Source: Phellopilus nigrolimitatus
Lineage: Eukaryota > Basidiomycota > Agaricomycetes > Hymenochaetales > Hymenochaetaceae
Direction: 5' to 3'
NCBI GenBank assembly: GCA_021029095.1
Contig: JAJOHG010000319.1
Coordinates: 1-29,585, forward strand
DNA length: 29,585 nt
Shown here piece after piece: positions 1-10,380 of this stretch (position 1 is its first letter; each line of letters begins with the position of its first letter). Under the pieces are notes generated by a model. It was not told the DNA's origin, ran no database searches, and saw only the letters and a program-made list of their open reading frames with translations. Position numbers and translations under genes: made by a program.

Positions 1-873
1 GACTGCTGCAGCCGGGGGCGTTGGTATTGCAGCAGTACAGCTTGCGAAAGGTATGTATGTTTCCCTCAGTTACCGAGGCCGCATACTCACGGAGCTTGTT
101 CTTTCAAAATTTGAAGCTCTGGGTGCGAAAGTCATTGCGGCAGCTGGCTCCCCTTCAAAAATGGAAGTTGCCAAGCGCTACGGTGGAGCGGATTATGTCG
201 TAGACTATACCGCGCCAAATTGGCAGAAGGAAGTCATGGCTATAACGAAGGGCAAAGGCGTAGATGTAGTGTACGACCCCGTCGGCCGCATACGAGGTCT
301 GTTTTCTGCATTGATTTCCTGGCTTATTTGTTGGTAAACTTCAAAGGGACTAATGGTAAATTAAGACTGCTTGAAGTGCATCGCATGGAAAGGACGGGCT
401 GTTGTCGTCGGTTTTGCTGGTGGACAAATAGAAAAGGTTGGCGTCAATTTGTGATGATCCTCGACATTTTGCTTAGGGCTTTCCAGCTTCCCCTCAATCT
501 TGTTCTGCTCAAGAACATTGCTGTCACCGGTATTCACTGGGGTGCATACGCAAGTACGTCCCTCTATTAATTAGACATAAAACGATTCTTCTGAATGACA
601 TGTAATACTCCAGAATTCGAGCCGCAGCGCATCCCTTTAGTTTGGAAAGAACTGCTGAAGTGCGCCATTTTCTCTCTCTTTGTATGAGGTCTGTTGATTG
701 CGAAACTCAGGCTTTTCGAATCCGAACGTGTGAAGCCAGTCGTCTACTCGGAAGTCTATCCTCTCGAAAATCTCGTAGACGGTCTGCGGGCTCTTGAGGA
801 ACGTAGGACGTGGGGAAAGGCCGTCATCCGTGTTCGGGAGGACGCCGAAGGCACAGTGCGTGCAAAGCTGTAA
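1..873 (+). CDS. Quinone oxidoreductase (zinc-independent MDR/QOR type), 3' part
   Basis: The gene is cut by the left edge of the window; about 191 C-terminal residues remain. Model: join(<1..50,117..296,366..436,487..553,614..659,711..873); all introns are 50-70 nt and GT-AG. The first exon encodes the Rossmann nucleotide-binding turn AGGVGIAAVQLAK, followed by GAKVIAAAGSPSK and GADYVVDYT, typical of NADPH:quinone reductases in the medium-chain dehydrogenase superfamily. Later exons give KGVDVVYDPVGR, VVVGFAGGQIEK, NIAVTGIHWGAYA and the C-terminal KPVVYSEVYPLENLVDGL, where the family closes the substrate pocket. No zinc-ligand Cys cluster is visible in the part present. Family members reduce quinones or enones with NADPH in the cytosol or mitochondria; the substrate here is unknown. 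The gene runs towards the TBC gene, with about 300 bp between the two stop codons. The fold assignment is firm; the specific reaction is inferred. Confidence 0.9.
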
Positions 874-1175
874 CTATATTTTGATGTAGCATTAGCACAT
901 TTTTACCGCATTGGTTTCTTGTATGTAGTGGGATTGGGTAAGCGTGCACCAAAATGGTTGACAAAAGACTTATGATTTTCGATGAGTGACGGATACATTG
1001 GTTCTTGTACTTATGCAAAGGGGAAGAGGGAGTGGATATGTGACTGTTTAAGGTATGTGATTCATGATGTGTTGCAACAAAATGTTAGAACAGAAGTACT
1101 CAGTCGGTTAAATAGCGGTGAACAGGTAGAAGAGAAGCAGGAAGCCATAATCGGACAAGGATGTAGACCGTCACT
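874..1175. other. Convergent intergenic region
   Basis: About 300 bp between two facing stop codons. It is AT-richer than the flanking exons and presumably holds both 3' UTRs. I see no open frame with family resemblance, no RNA gene and no clear repeat. Confidence 0.6.
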
Positions 1176-3567
1176 TTATCTCGTGCTGAGAATGTTGAGA
1201 GGACGGTGCGAGGACCTTGCGTTTGCATCTTCAGTTTTATGCATAGCTTCAGCATATCTGGGAGATGATTAGAGAGGAATGCTGATTGGACAGAAATCAA
1301 TGCCACGTACAGCAACTTGTAACGAACGAGCTCGTTTTCCATTTCCTCGCTCTTTATTCGTTGCATCACAAGTTCTTTCTGTAGATAAGTATGGGGCGTC
1401 AAAAACAAAGAATAGACGGGTATCGAAATAATCTAACGCACCACCATGTCGCATTGCTCCGTATTCAGTTGCGCCAGCGAGGTCTCTAGATTTTTCCTGG
1501 AGAAGGAAAGCGTCAAATGACATGAAGATATCTCTTATGTTTGAAGTAATGAGAAGTTGCTCACACTTGCGCTGTTAGATGGCGATTCGCATTTCTAAGG
1601 TTGTCCATCTCCACCATATGTGCCTCACGCGTACGAACCAACTCCTCGTATTCGTGGGCGTATACGTCGAGCATGAATGGCGTGATTTTCAGCGACAGCG
1701 CATCCTGCACGAACTTGTTTACACGATACGACTCGTTCGGGTTGTTCAACGAGCGATTGTAGTTGCTGCCACCATTTGCTGCCTTCTTGGAATCGTCTTC
1801 GTACTAGCAGGATGCCAAATTAGCAACAAAATCTGATTGATGCAAGAAAGCACGTACTATATATTGCTCAAACAAACGATTTTTTAGAAATGCGAGGATG
1901 TCATCGAATTTGAGCTTCAGGAGCGCCTCTTCGTTTTTCTGAAGTAGAATGACACTAAATCCAAAAATCGACTCGATGCCAGAAGCCAAAACATTATCAT
2001 ATATTCGGAAGACGATGTCGAGGGGGAAACTAGCAGCACCAGTTGTCAGCAATTGATGCCATGCTTTATAAGGACGAACACCTCACCGGTAGCTAACACA
2101 GTGAGAAACCACTGAGAACAAAACATACTCGATTTAACGCCTTGCCGAAGGAAATGTACGTGCAAAACTGGGAGGAGCTCTTCTACTAGGCGATCAAACT
2201 AGGATGAACAAATCCAAAATAAATCACAGTGAATATCGTTCGCAACAGAACCTCTCACTTGATACATGCGCAATTGGAGACCGGGCATCTCCGGTAAGAA
2301 ATGTCCTCGTAGGCCATACGAGTACATTAAACGGACCAGAAGACAGAACGCTTCCTCATCTGGCATCTGTCTTTTTCGTCAGCCTAGCGTTGGTAGCGAA
2401 GCGGGTCCAGAGCTCACGAACATTGAGTAACAGAATAGCAACAACAAATGGGAGGCCCTGGCAGTAGCCGACTTCTGGGTCATACAAAGAATATGCTTTT
2501 AAGACATTGAACAGATTTTCTTGACCAATGCCTTGGCCATCAGTGAAATAATCGTGATGTGGGAATGTCCTTCAAAACCAAATTAGTCTGAGAGCTTCGG
2601 TTCACTGCCGAATATCCTGACCTTCCTAAATCACGCAGAATAGCCTTCTCGTGCGGACTCGTCCCCTTCAAATGGCGGCTGTAGGTAGCCTCCAGATCTG
2701 TATCTTTTGATGCGGACCTGGTAAGAGTTGCTCAAAATGCATCACGCAATGGCAGCGAAGATGGAAGCAAACATTAATTGCCACATCATCCCTCGTAGTG
2801 ACTTCGGAATCCCTCGCTCGATGGCCTTCGCGAGCTTCTCTGGGTTGTCAGAAGCAAACTGCCGGTAATCTGGTTCCAATGAGATGTACTGGTATATACG
2901 CGTCGTAAGACGCTCTTACCGCCCATGACTTTGCCCCAAAATTCTGAGAAACGATGATATCAATCGAGTTGACGTCCCTAACCTAAGTTTACGCACCCCA
3001 ATCTATAGTTTTCTCCGTTTCGGTCTCCGGATGGCATGACTGGTGTCCGTTTTGTATTCTTGAGAACTCCTCTTGCAGGCGCTGCTGACCATCCAGGCTA
3101 ATTCTCTTCGAGAGATTTGTTTCTTCTTGCGACTTCTGCAGGTCGAGCCGCTGTAACAAGAAAGGCAAGTTACCAACGGATCCCCGCGAGGAGCTCCCGA
3201 CTGTGTAACTCGACGCGGATTTCTTATGCGACTTCCTCGAGCTCGAAGCCGTCGACCCTGGTCTCTCGAAAGAGACCGTGCTCCGCCGCTCTGCTATAGA
3301 AGACGCGGAGAACGACGCGCGCGAATCCTGGCCGCTGCCGAGTGTCCCTCCACTTAGCGGCACATTCGAAAAGCGCGAGTCGTCGTCGACGACCTCGATT
3401 TCCACGCCCGAGTCTGTCATAGACTCCCGTTTCTCCGATTGCGATATGTCGTCCCCCTTCGCCTTGGGCGACAGAAGCTCGTCGAGCGAGGGTGGCGTGG
3501 ACTCGGACATGTCGAGGTCGACCACGCCAGAGGTCGATTCAGATCGTTGACGGTTAGTGGAGTACAT
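1176..3567 (-). CDS. GYP5: GYP5-like TBC-domain Rab GTPase-activating protein
   Basis: Model: complement(join(1176..1257,1311..1378,1442..1496,1565..1803,1858..2029,2098..2198,2259..2366,2422..2569,2622..2717,2773..2869,2920..2943,2997..3567)), 586 residues. Residues 1-175 are Ser-rich and look disordered. The TBC domain follows, from about [16 protein letters not shown]. Both catalytic fingers are visible: AILRDLGR fits IxxDxxR with the arginine finger near residue 263, and GYCQG gives the glutamine finger near 300. Further matches are [19 protein letters not shown] and [18 protein letters not shown]. The C-terminus is a coiled coil ([21 protein letters not shown]). By family, it accelerates GTP hydrolysis on Ypt1/Sec4-type Rabs in ER-Golgi and exocytic traffic. 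The start is the first ATG of the long first exon. Oddity: at the 2087-2098 donor the conserved stretch after WFLT fits only if one T is missing from the sequence (see findings). The alternative donor used here keeps the frame but deletes about three residues. Confidence 0.9.
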
Positions 3568-3862
3568 CGGCTTATCTCAAATTTTGCATCGGGGAAATAC
3601 GCGAAAGCGAGATGGTAGTCAAGAGCGAGTGCTCAACATGTGCGCCTTCAGTGGCGGCTGCCGTCAGAGCTCGAGAATGCATAAGTAAGCAGCATATACA
3701 TCACTGCGCGTCGCGGTGCTTGTTCTAGGCGTGGGAACTCAGATTTCTACTTAGTAAAACCGAGGAGAGCACCGCTATCGAATTCATTGAGTGCTATGTG
3801 CATGCAACGTTCCTCCGAATATAAACAAAAGACAGTACATCCAACGGTCTGTAATGAGTCGC
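3568..3862. promoter_or_regulatory. Spacer: RabGAP upstream region and SND1 3' UTR
   Basis: The 295 bp between the SND1 stop and the RabGAP start (both on the minus strand) must carry the SND1 3' end and the RabGAP promoter. I see no TATA-like box that stands out and no gene. Confidence 0.5.
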
Positions 3863-6800
3863 TCACGCGTCGTCCTCTTCGACATCCCCTAACTCGAACA
3901 TGCCAAGACGGTCCGTCTTCGCGCCCGCCACGGCATCTTTTAGTTTTTTCACGACGCCCGGGTACGCGCTGAGGTATTTACAGCCCTTGCGGTCAATCGA
4001 CGCGAGGCCCTCGCGCACGAGGTCCGCGTTGACGCACGCCTGTGGGTCCTGTGCCGTCTGCGGGTCGGCCGGGTCGATGAGGCGCAGGTGCAGGAGCGGG
4101 CCCTCTCGGAAGTCCACGTTCGCGACGAGCTTGCGGCCTTCGCACAGGCTCCGGAAGCGCTCGATCGCTTCCTGGTAGTACTCGCTGCTGGGGTCGACGA
4201 GCTTTACGAAGCTTTAAATAGACGGGCGACTCAGCAACACGACGTATCTGGTAACGACGTTTAGACTTACCTGAGGCGGGCGTCCTGAGCCTGGCCAGGT
4301 AGCGAGCGGAACTGGGGGTCGAGAGGACGGATGTCTTTGAAAGCCACCGTGTCCTGATTCCCGTAGTCGATGAACGTCAGCTCCGCCTCCTTCTTCAGCG
4401 GCGACGAACGGCGGACTCTTGCGCGGTACCATGAGCCGTCAGAGAACTTAGCGGAGACTAGATCACCGCCCTTCGGGAAGAAGTTCGAGGGAGCAGCGGC
4501 TGCGCGATGGTGTAACGAGAAGTCGTGCATCAGTTTTTCTAATGTTGCGATACCTATTTTTGTAAATTTTGTCAACAATAATAGGTCGGAGTTAATTCAA
4601 ATGCGTAGCGTACCTTCTGTGTTGAGTATTTGAACAGAGAAGGTCAATCCGTTGTGCGTGCGGACATCGCTGATGATAATGTCGAGGTACTCCGTTTTTA
4701 ATGGCTGGATGTCCTGAGATTTCTTTTCCTCTTCCTCTGCAGCAGCTTCAGCATCTGCATCATAGTCGCTCCAGATCTAAAGCAGAAAAGGAAACCAAAA
4801 TTTTAGGACTTCGCTTAATCCGGACGAAGTGACCAAAACGTACGCTGCGTTTATTTTCTTTTGCTTCAGACTAAAATCGAATAAATGAGCCAGCTGTCTT
4901 GAGTAATGTCATTCAAATCCCCACCTCGGCATCATAGAGATGCTTAGCCCACGGCAAGCTGTCAGCTGAGAATCCGTGTACGGTAGCAAGGCCCTCGCGC
5001 ACGAGCAAGACCGCGGCGTTTTCAGTCTTGTTCAGGTAAAGTGCGCCGATGAAGCCGCCGCTCTTGTCGACAGCGTCGATCTCGATCTCGACGTCGCGCT
5101 GCATGTAGCGGCGGGTGGCAAACTCGGCCGCCTCGGCGCCGTAAGGCTCGCTCTTCTCGCTTGCATTACGTGCCGTTCGGGGAGCGCGGATGCCTAAGGG
5201 GTAGGAAGTTGTTCAGACTACAGCACATACAGAAAGCCAGATTGAATAGAAGAACACTGACCGCCGAGAACGAGCGTGATGGTTTGGTTGTCCTTCGGTA
5301 ACAGGATTCTGAGAACTAATTAGCTAGTCAACCTTATCTCTAGCGTGCTCGAAACGAACTTGAAGCGGGAGCCGGCAGCAACGTAGTCGACTACGGCCGG
5401 AATCCGCCCTATCCGCTTGAAGCCAGAAAGATACGAGTTCGCCCTTACAGCCGACTAGAAACAGAATTGCTATTAAGCTGCAAGCTTAAACTGACGGGAA
5501 GAAATAATATCAAACCTCCGATACGTTCATGGGTTGCTTTGGGGCCGGGTGCTCCTTTCCAGAGTGAATTCCTCGCCCTTCTGCGGCAGCACTATAGTGA
5601 CACACATTAAATGACAAGGCGAAAGGCGACAGACATCGGGGCGTACGCTTGTTCCGCAGCCATGAGCTTGTCGTAATCTGACGAGCGGTCCTCGTCGTCG
5701 CGCTTATGGCGAAGCGCCGTTGCGTAGCCCTTTTCAATAAGCTGCTCGGCGACATTTCTACGGTAGACAGCAGAAAACAAAACCATGAATTTTAGCGTTT
5801 TCGATTGTATCTTAGAAAAGACGAGCTTACGCGTTAGCGCCCCCGTAGCGAACGGTAGCGCACTCGCGTTCATCGAAGTCGCCTTCTTTTGGTCGGATGA
5901 AATCCACATGTACTTTTACGGTTTTTCCAATGAGTTTTTTGCGCAGGAACTGAAAACAGAACAAAAACGTAGATAAGCAGTTGAACCACAGGACCAGTTC
6001 AATGACAATGACGCAAACCTCTCGAGCCTCCGTCGCATAGTACGCCTGCTTCGGGTCCGCGGCTCTACAATTCAGAGCCATTCAGCCACCAAGAAACACG
6101 CCTTACATCGCTGCACGAGAACGCACTTTGGCGCGCGCGTCGAGCTCAGCTGCACCCGGCGCTCCCGCCCGCCGTCCTTCGGGACGACGGAGACCTGGTC
6201 CCCGCTCCACACGCGCACGACGAGCGCGTCGAAGTTGCGCGCGGAGCCGTCTGCCGCGGCGGCGGACGCGCCGTTCGCCCTCGCCCCGGGCGCGCCCGCC
6301 GCGCCGGGCAGCGCGGCGTACAGGTAGAGGCGCTTTTCTTTTGCGGCGCGCTCGGCGGCGCGCAGGCGCTCCATGCCCCCGCCTGCGGCGAGCATGCCGG
6401 CGTGCCAGTCGACGACGCGCGCGAGGCCGGTGGCGACGAGGTGTTCGGCGACGTTCCCGGCGGGATGGAGAACTAATGATGATATCAGCGACTTTCATTC
6501 TGGGCTTCCGGAAGCTTGTTCAGCATACCGCTTCCGATGAAGATACTCGCTGGCGCAGGCGCGGAGCCATTCGTGGTTGATTGGAAGGGCGTAGCAGTAG
6601 GGGCTGGCAGAGAGAGGAGCTGGACGCGGACAGCTCTTTGTAATAGCCGCGATTCAGTGAAGAATTTTGCCTTGAGTATTTCTTAGACGAAGGGGTTTCA
6701 CACCATTCAAGACAATGGGAACGCACCTCGTCGCCCCACTGCTCTGAAGCCTCGCCTTGCTTGCCAGACGAGCGCGGGGAGCGGACACCAGCAAGCGAAA

Positions 6801-7844
6801 TATTTACAAATTGATGTTCGCCATCCGGCATGAGAAGACGTGCGCGTACAGTCGACCCATCGCGGACCGATTCGACAATTGCTGAAACCCATTTTTTTTT
6901 GTAAGGTCACAAATTTCAAACGAGCGGATTTCACGAAACACGTACCATCCAAGGACTTCCCCTTCCATTCCTGCAAGAAAGCCGTCGAGTCTAGCGGCAT
7001 GTTATAATGCACGTCCCTCGTCTACCCACCCCCCGAGGCAAGTCACGTGACCTACTTCAGAAACGAAAATATCCTAACGAAAAAAGTAATAAATGCGTTT
7101 GCACACCTTCGGGCCCTGGGGGTTCCACATGCCGCGCCCGCCCGTGTGCGCGTCGTTCTCGAGGTCGCGCCGGCGGGCGTCCTCCTCCGTCGGCTCGCGC
7201 TTGAGCTCCTTCGCGCGCGCCCAGCCGGCGCGCAGGAGCTCCGTCGCGAGGTCGGTCGGGGGCGCGCCCGCGGCGGTGGAGGCGAGCTCGGCGTTCCCGA
7301 GGTCGCGCGGCACGTCGTCCGTGCCGGGCGGCAGCGCGTGGGTCGAGGCGAAGGCGACCTCCTTGCCGACGCAGAGCGAGCGCAGGAACTCGCGCGCCTC
7401 GAAGGCCCAGGGCTGTGTGCGGTGTGTTTAGAGAGGGGGGCGGGGGGGGGGGGGATGGGGGGACGGGAACGCACCTCGTCTTCGCGCGAGGCGGTGCCGA
7501 GGCGCGGCGCGGTGATGTCGGCGAGGTGCAGGACGCTGCGCGGTGCGCGGTGCTCATCAGATGTGTACCGTATTATGAGTGGGGAAGCACGCACCGTTCC
7601 TTGGGCGGCTGGCCCTGCGGGCCCGGGCGGCCGCGCAGGACGAGGGAGTCGCCGGAGATGACGGCTGCAAAGAGGGTGAGCGGGCAGGCTGCGCAAGGCG
7701 ATCAAGACGCGGGGGGAATTTACACTTCACGATCTGCAGGAACGGGAGAAACGTGTCGTCAGTTCTCCTTCTCGGTGAGGAATGGAATGGAAGGAGGGGA
7801 AGAGGGGGGGTAAAAAAAAAGCCACGGACTGCTTTCATCGCCAT
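3863..7844 (-). CDS. SND1: Tudor staphylococcal nuclease (SND1/p100 homologue)
   Basis: Model: complement(join(3863..4211,4271..4553,4614..4776,4844..4870,4925..5193,5262..5308,5360..5454,5516..5591,5647..5757,5831..5949,6019..6064,6127..6472,6529..6670,6727..6881,6946..7021,7107..7412,7475..7535,7595..7664,7724..7733,7830..7844)); 20 exons, phases consistent throughout, 921 residues, usual family length. It starts [20 protein letters not shown], spliced from a 15-nt and a 10-nt exon. Four SN-like OB-fold repeats follow: about 5-155 ([13 protein letters not shown]), 165-330 ([21 protein letters not shown]), 340-510 ([20 protein letters not shown]) and 525-665 ([16 protein letters not shown]). 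Then comes a Tudor domain near 735-795 ([23 protein letters not shown]) and a terminal partial SN repeat ([17 protein letters not shown]). Known role: cytoplasmic RNA-binding scaffold in RNA silencing, splicing, stress granules and transcript decay. The GC-rich exon at 6127-6472 carries an Ala/Gly-rich insert. It is divergent from the bS6m gene. Confidence 0.96.
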
Positions 7845-8092
7845 TGTTGCAGATGGGGACCGGGGGGGACGTGTGTAGATTGGGACGGAGCAGGGACGTG
7901 GTGTGTCGAGGAAGGGGGAGAGCAGAATGCGGACGAGCGTGCAGGCGCCTCCGTGCAGACAGGCGGTCGTGTGCGATGTATGCCAGCGAGGATCGATCGA
8001 TTGGGAAACTCGTTTCCACGCTTATTTATTCACCGCTCGAAAATCTTCAGAAACTCGTTGCGCGACGACGAGCCCCGCCGCCCACGCCCACG
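7845..8092. promoter_or_regulatory. Divergent promoter between SND1 and bS6m
   Basis: 248 bp separate the start codons of SND1 (minus) and the mitochondrial ribosomal protein gene (plus), so both promoters must lie here. Visible content is a G-rich run near 7860-7875 and a short AT patch near 8020-8035 (CTTATTTATTC). There is no clear TATA box. Confidence 0.6.
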
Positions 8093-8683
8093 ATGCCGCT
8101 CTACAAGATGTTCTGCATCGCCGCGCACTACCCCGAATACGTGCGTGCGCCCCATTCTTCTCGCGCATCTTTTAATCTTATGCTTCTGCCCAGCGGCACA
8201 TCAAGGACCTCGTCTCGCAGTCCGCGACGCTGCTGCTCGAGCACGGGAGCACCGTGCGCCAGATCCAGTACCTCGGCACGCGGAACCTCCCGCAGCGCAT
8301 GCGGCGCCACAAGCACTACCACGCCATCGGCGAGTGCGTCTCTTCCCCCTCCCTAGATCACTTTGCACCCGGCTAAAGCACCCGCCCCCAGCTACTGGAC
8401 GATGCACTTCGACGCGCCGCCGCGGCTGCTCGCGCAGCTCAGCGAGCGCATGCGCACGGACCCGCGCGTCGTGCGCTGGACGATGCTCAGGCTCGGCGAG
8501 CGCCTCGAGGACGTCGTCGCCGCGGACCGCGCGCGCACCGTCGGGGACGCGGACCGGCCCGCGGCGCTCCCCGGCGCCCGCGACGCCCGCGAGGACCGCG
8601 GGATCAGCCCCGCGCTCCAGGCCGAGCTTGGGCTTCTGAAGGGCGGCGGCGCGGACGACGCTGCGTGGAGGCGGCCCTTCTGA
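8093..8683 (+). CDS. MRP17: Mitochondrial small-subunit ribosomal protein bS6m
   Basis: Model: join(8093..8140,8194..8333,8392..8683), 159 residues; both introns (53 and 58 nt) begin GTGCGT. The N-terminus MPLYKMFCIAAHYPEY matches the first strand of the bS6 ferredoxin-like fold. It is followed by HIKDLVSQSATLLLEHGSTV, RQIQYLGTRNLPQRMRRH, the YWTMHFDAPP strand and LSERMRTDPRVVRWTMLRLG, the classic S6 C-terminal helix-strand order. The tail of about 50 residues is charged and GC-rich. S6 binds next to S18 on the platform of the small subunit; here the product is expected in the mitochondrial matrix, although no clear cleavable presequence is visible (the mature fold starts at residue 1, as in the yeast MRP17 family). 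The start is fixed by the conserved MPLYK context. Confidence 0.93.
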
Positions 8684-8837
8684 GCGGCGCGGCGCGGCAG
8701 TTTTAGAATAGGAGGGGACGGGTTGTGTGTACATTATTTCTTTTGTTTCGGTGAGATTTGCCGCCTTTTTTATTTTTTACTTTTGCTAGACCCCGCAGGA
8801 CTCACGCCGTGCATGTAGTAATATTTTTGTTTCCCTT

Positions 8838-10380
8838 TCATATATTATGATCCCGCACAAAACGAGTGAGGGCATTCAGCCCTGTGATACGCCTAACACC
8901 GTCTGCACTCGTCTCTTCGGGAGCTGTGCGCTGTGCCTGGTTCTCCGGCGGCCTGCTCAACAGCAAGGCGTGGAGACCCGCGCGGGAAGCACCGAAGTAA
9001 TCACTGGGAGCAGAAGCGTCAGACAGCGCGGGATAATGAGATATATCAGATGCCATCGCGAAACGATCAACAAACAAAACGCGCTAAAGAAAGAAAGAAA
9101 GGACGCACCACTCCAGCTCGTCGCCGACGTGCGCCGCCTCGCCGGGGGCGACTTTTGCGCGCGCGCAGGCGCGCAGGAAGATCTCGGGGTGCGGCTTCTC
9201 GACGCCCTCCGCGTCGCTGACGAGGATGTGGTCGAGGAATGTGAGGGCGCCGAGGTCGTCGAGCGCGGCCACTTTCAGGCGGAGAGCTCGTGCATCAGAA
9301 AGAAACACGATCAGGGGTCATGAAACGGAGAGACGCACGGATGCGCGAGTCGGCGTTGCTGACGAGCGCGGTCGCGACGCCCATCTCGCGGAGCGACTTT
9401 ACTGAAGTCAGATTCTGAGTTAGTCGGCTAGTCGGCCAATCCTTTTTGGATGCTGGATGCGTCGACACGCACACGTAGGGAGCGCGTCGTCGTACAGCGC
9501 GTAGCCCTCGCGCGAGCTGAAGCGCTTGAGGAGCTGTGGGACGACGACGGGGAGGGCCCTCTCCACGTCTGGCCCCCTCATTCAGAACACTGTTTTCCGC
9601 TATGTATTAAGGATATCTTGGCGCGCACCTTGGCTGTCCGCGCCGGCGCCGACGGCGGTGCGCATGATGACGGCGCGCCACCAGCCCTCGGGCCCCTGCG
9701 CGTACGCGGGGCGCGCGGCCTGGAGCTCCCTGAGCGCTGCACATGGCACACGGATGCGGTTCGCGTTCGTTTTGGGGCAAGAATAGCGACGGGGGGCGGA
9801 ATAGGCAAGGCGGGTGTCAGAGTCGGTTAAGAATAGCAATAGCGATAGTGTGGAAGCTTGCGCAGAACTAGAAGCGGCCGGGCAGATCCTTTCATGTGGG
9901 CTGCGGCGCTCGCGCGGGGAAGGGAAGCGCGGGCACGCGCGATAAGATTGGCCGCGCGCTGAATGTTAATGGCAGCTGGACAGCCCGCCCGCGCGGGGGA
10001 AACGAGCGAGCCAAGTGCGCATTTCCGAGTCCGCTGCGGACAGCTTTCGCACGTCACCGGTCACGCGCGGGCACAGAGCACAAGTCGCTCTAGAAGCGCG
10101 CACGCGCGACGTGCACACGCGTGCACTGGGACCACCCGGCCCAGCTCTTAGACTACGCGAAAAGAGACGGACGGACGGTACCTTTCTTGAAGGCGGCCTT
10201 GACGGCGTCGGGGGCGAGCGGGCCGAAGAAGGGCGCGAAGGCGTGCGCGTACTGGACGTGGATGGGCTGGCGGGGGCGGAGGAGGGTGAAGAGCGCGTCG
10301 AACGAGGCGAGGCGGATGCGAGCGCGAGTATGCGCGCCACTGCCACTGCCAATGCTCAAATTAATGCCGCGGCCGGGCAT
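8838..10380 (-). CDS. HAD-superfamily hydrolase (HDHD3-like)
   Basis: Model: complement(join(8838..9003,9109..9286,9339..9401,9473..9568,9629..9736,10182..10380)), 269 residues, phases consistent. Motif I region is LASFDALFTLLRP, with the nucleophile Asp present but no second Asp two residues on. The cap follows, with WWRAVIMRTAVGAG and RFSSREGYALYDDALP. Motif II is ATALVSNADSRI, motif III Lys is in EGVEKPHPEIF, and motif IV is HVGDELECDYFGASRAGLHA. This order fits the HDHD3-like branch of haloacid-dehalogenase hydrolases; members are soluble phosphatase-like enzymes of mostly unknown substrate. The start at 10380 is the first in-frame ATG but the first about 20 residues are poorly conserved in character, so an internal start is possible. 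Intron 1 (9737-10181) is 445 nt, far longer than any other here. It converges on the bS6m gene, with 154 bp between stops. Confidence 0.87.
9737..10181 (-). other. Long (445 nt) intron 1 of the HAD hydrolase gene
   Basis: Defined by donor GTACCG after AAFKK and acceptor GTGCAG before ALRELQAARPAYAQG, with phase 1 on both sides. The interior is GC-rich with several open frames, but none resembles a protein I know, and I see no RNA gene. All other introns in the window are 49-105 nt. Confidence 0.7.

Noticed and set aside
7047..7705. Open frames on both strands of about 200 residues near the SND1 N-terminus
   Set aside because: Arg/Pro/Ala-rich shadows caused by high GC; the spliced minus-strand exons match SND1 exactly in phase.
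7782..8639. 285-residue plus-strand frame overlapping the bS6m gene
   Set aside because: It reads bS6m exons out of frame; the true gene with two GTGCGT introns matches ribosomal protein S6.
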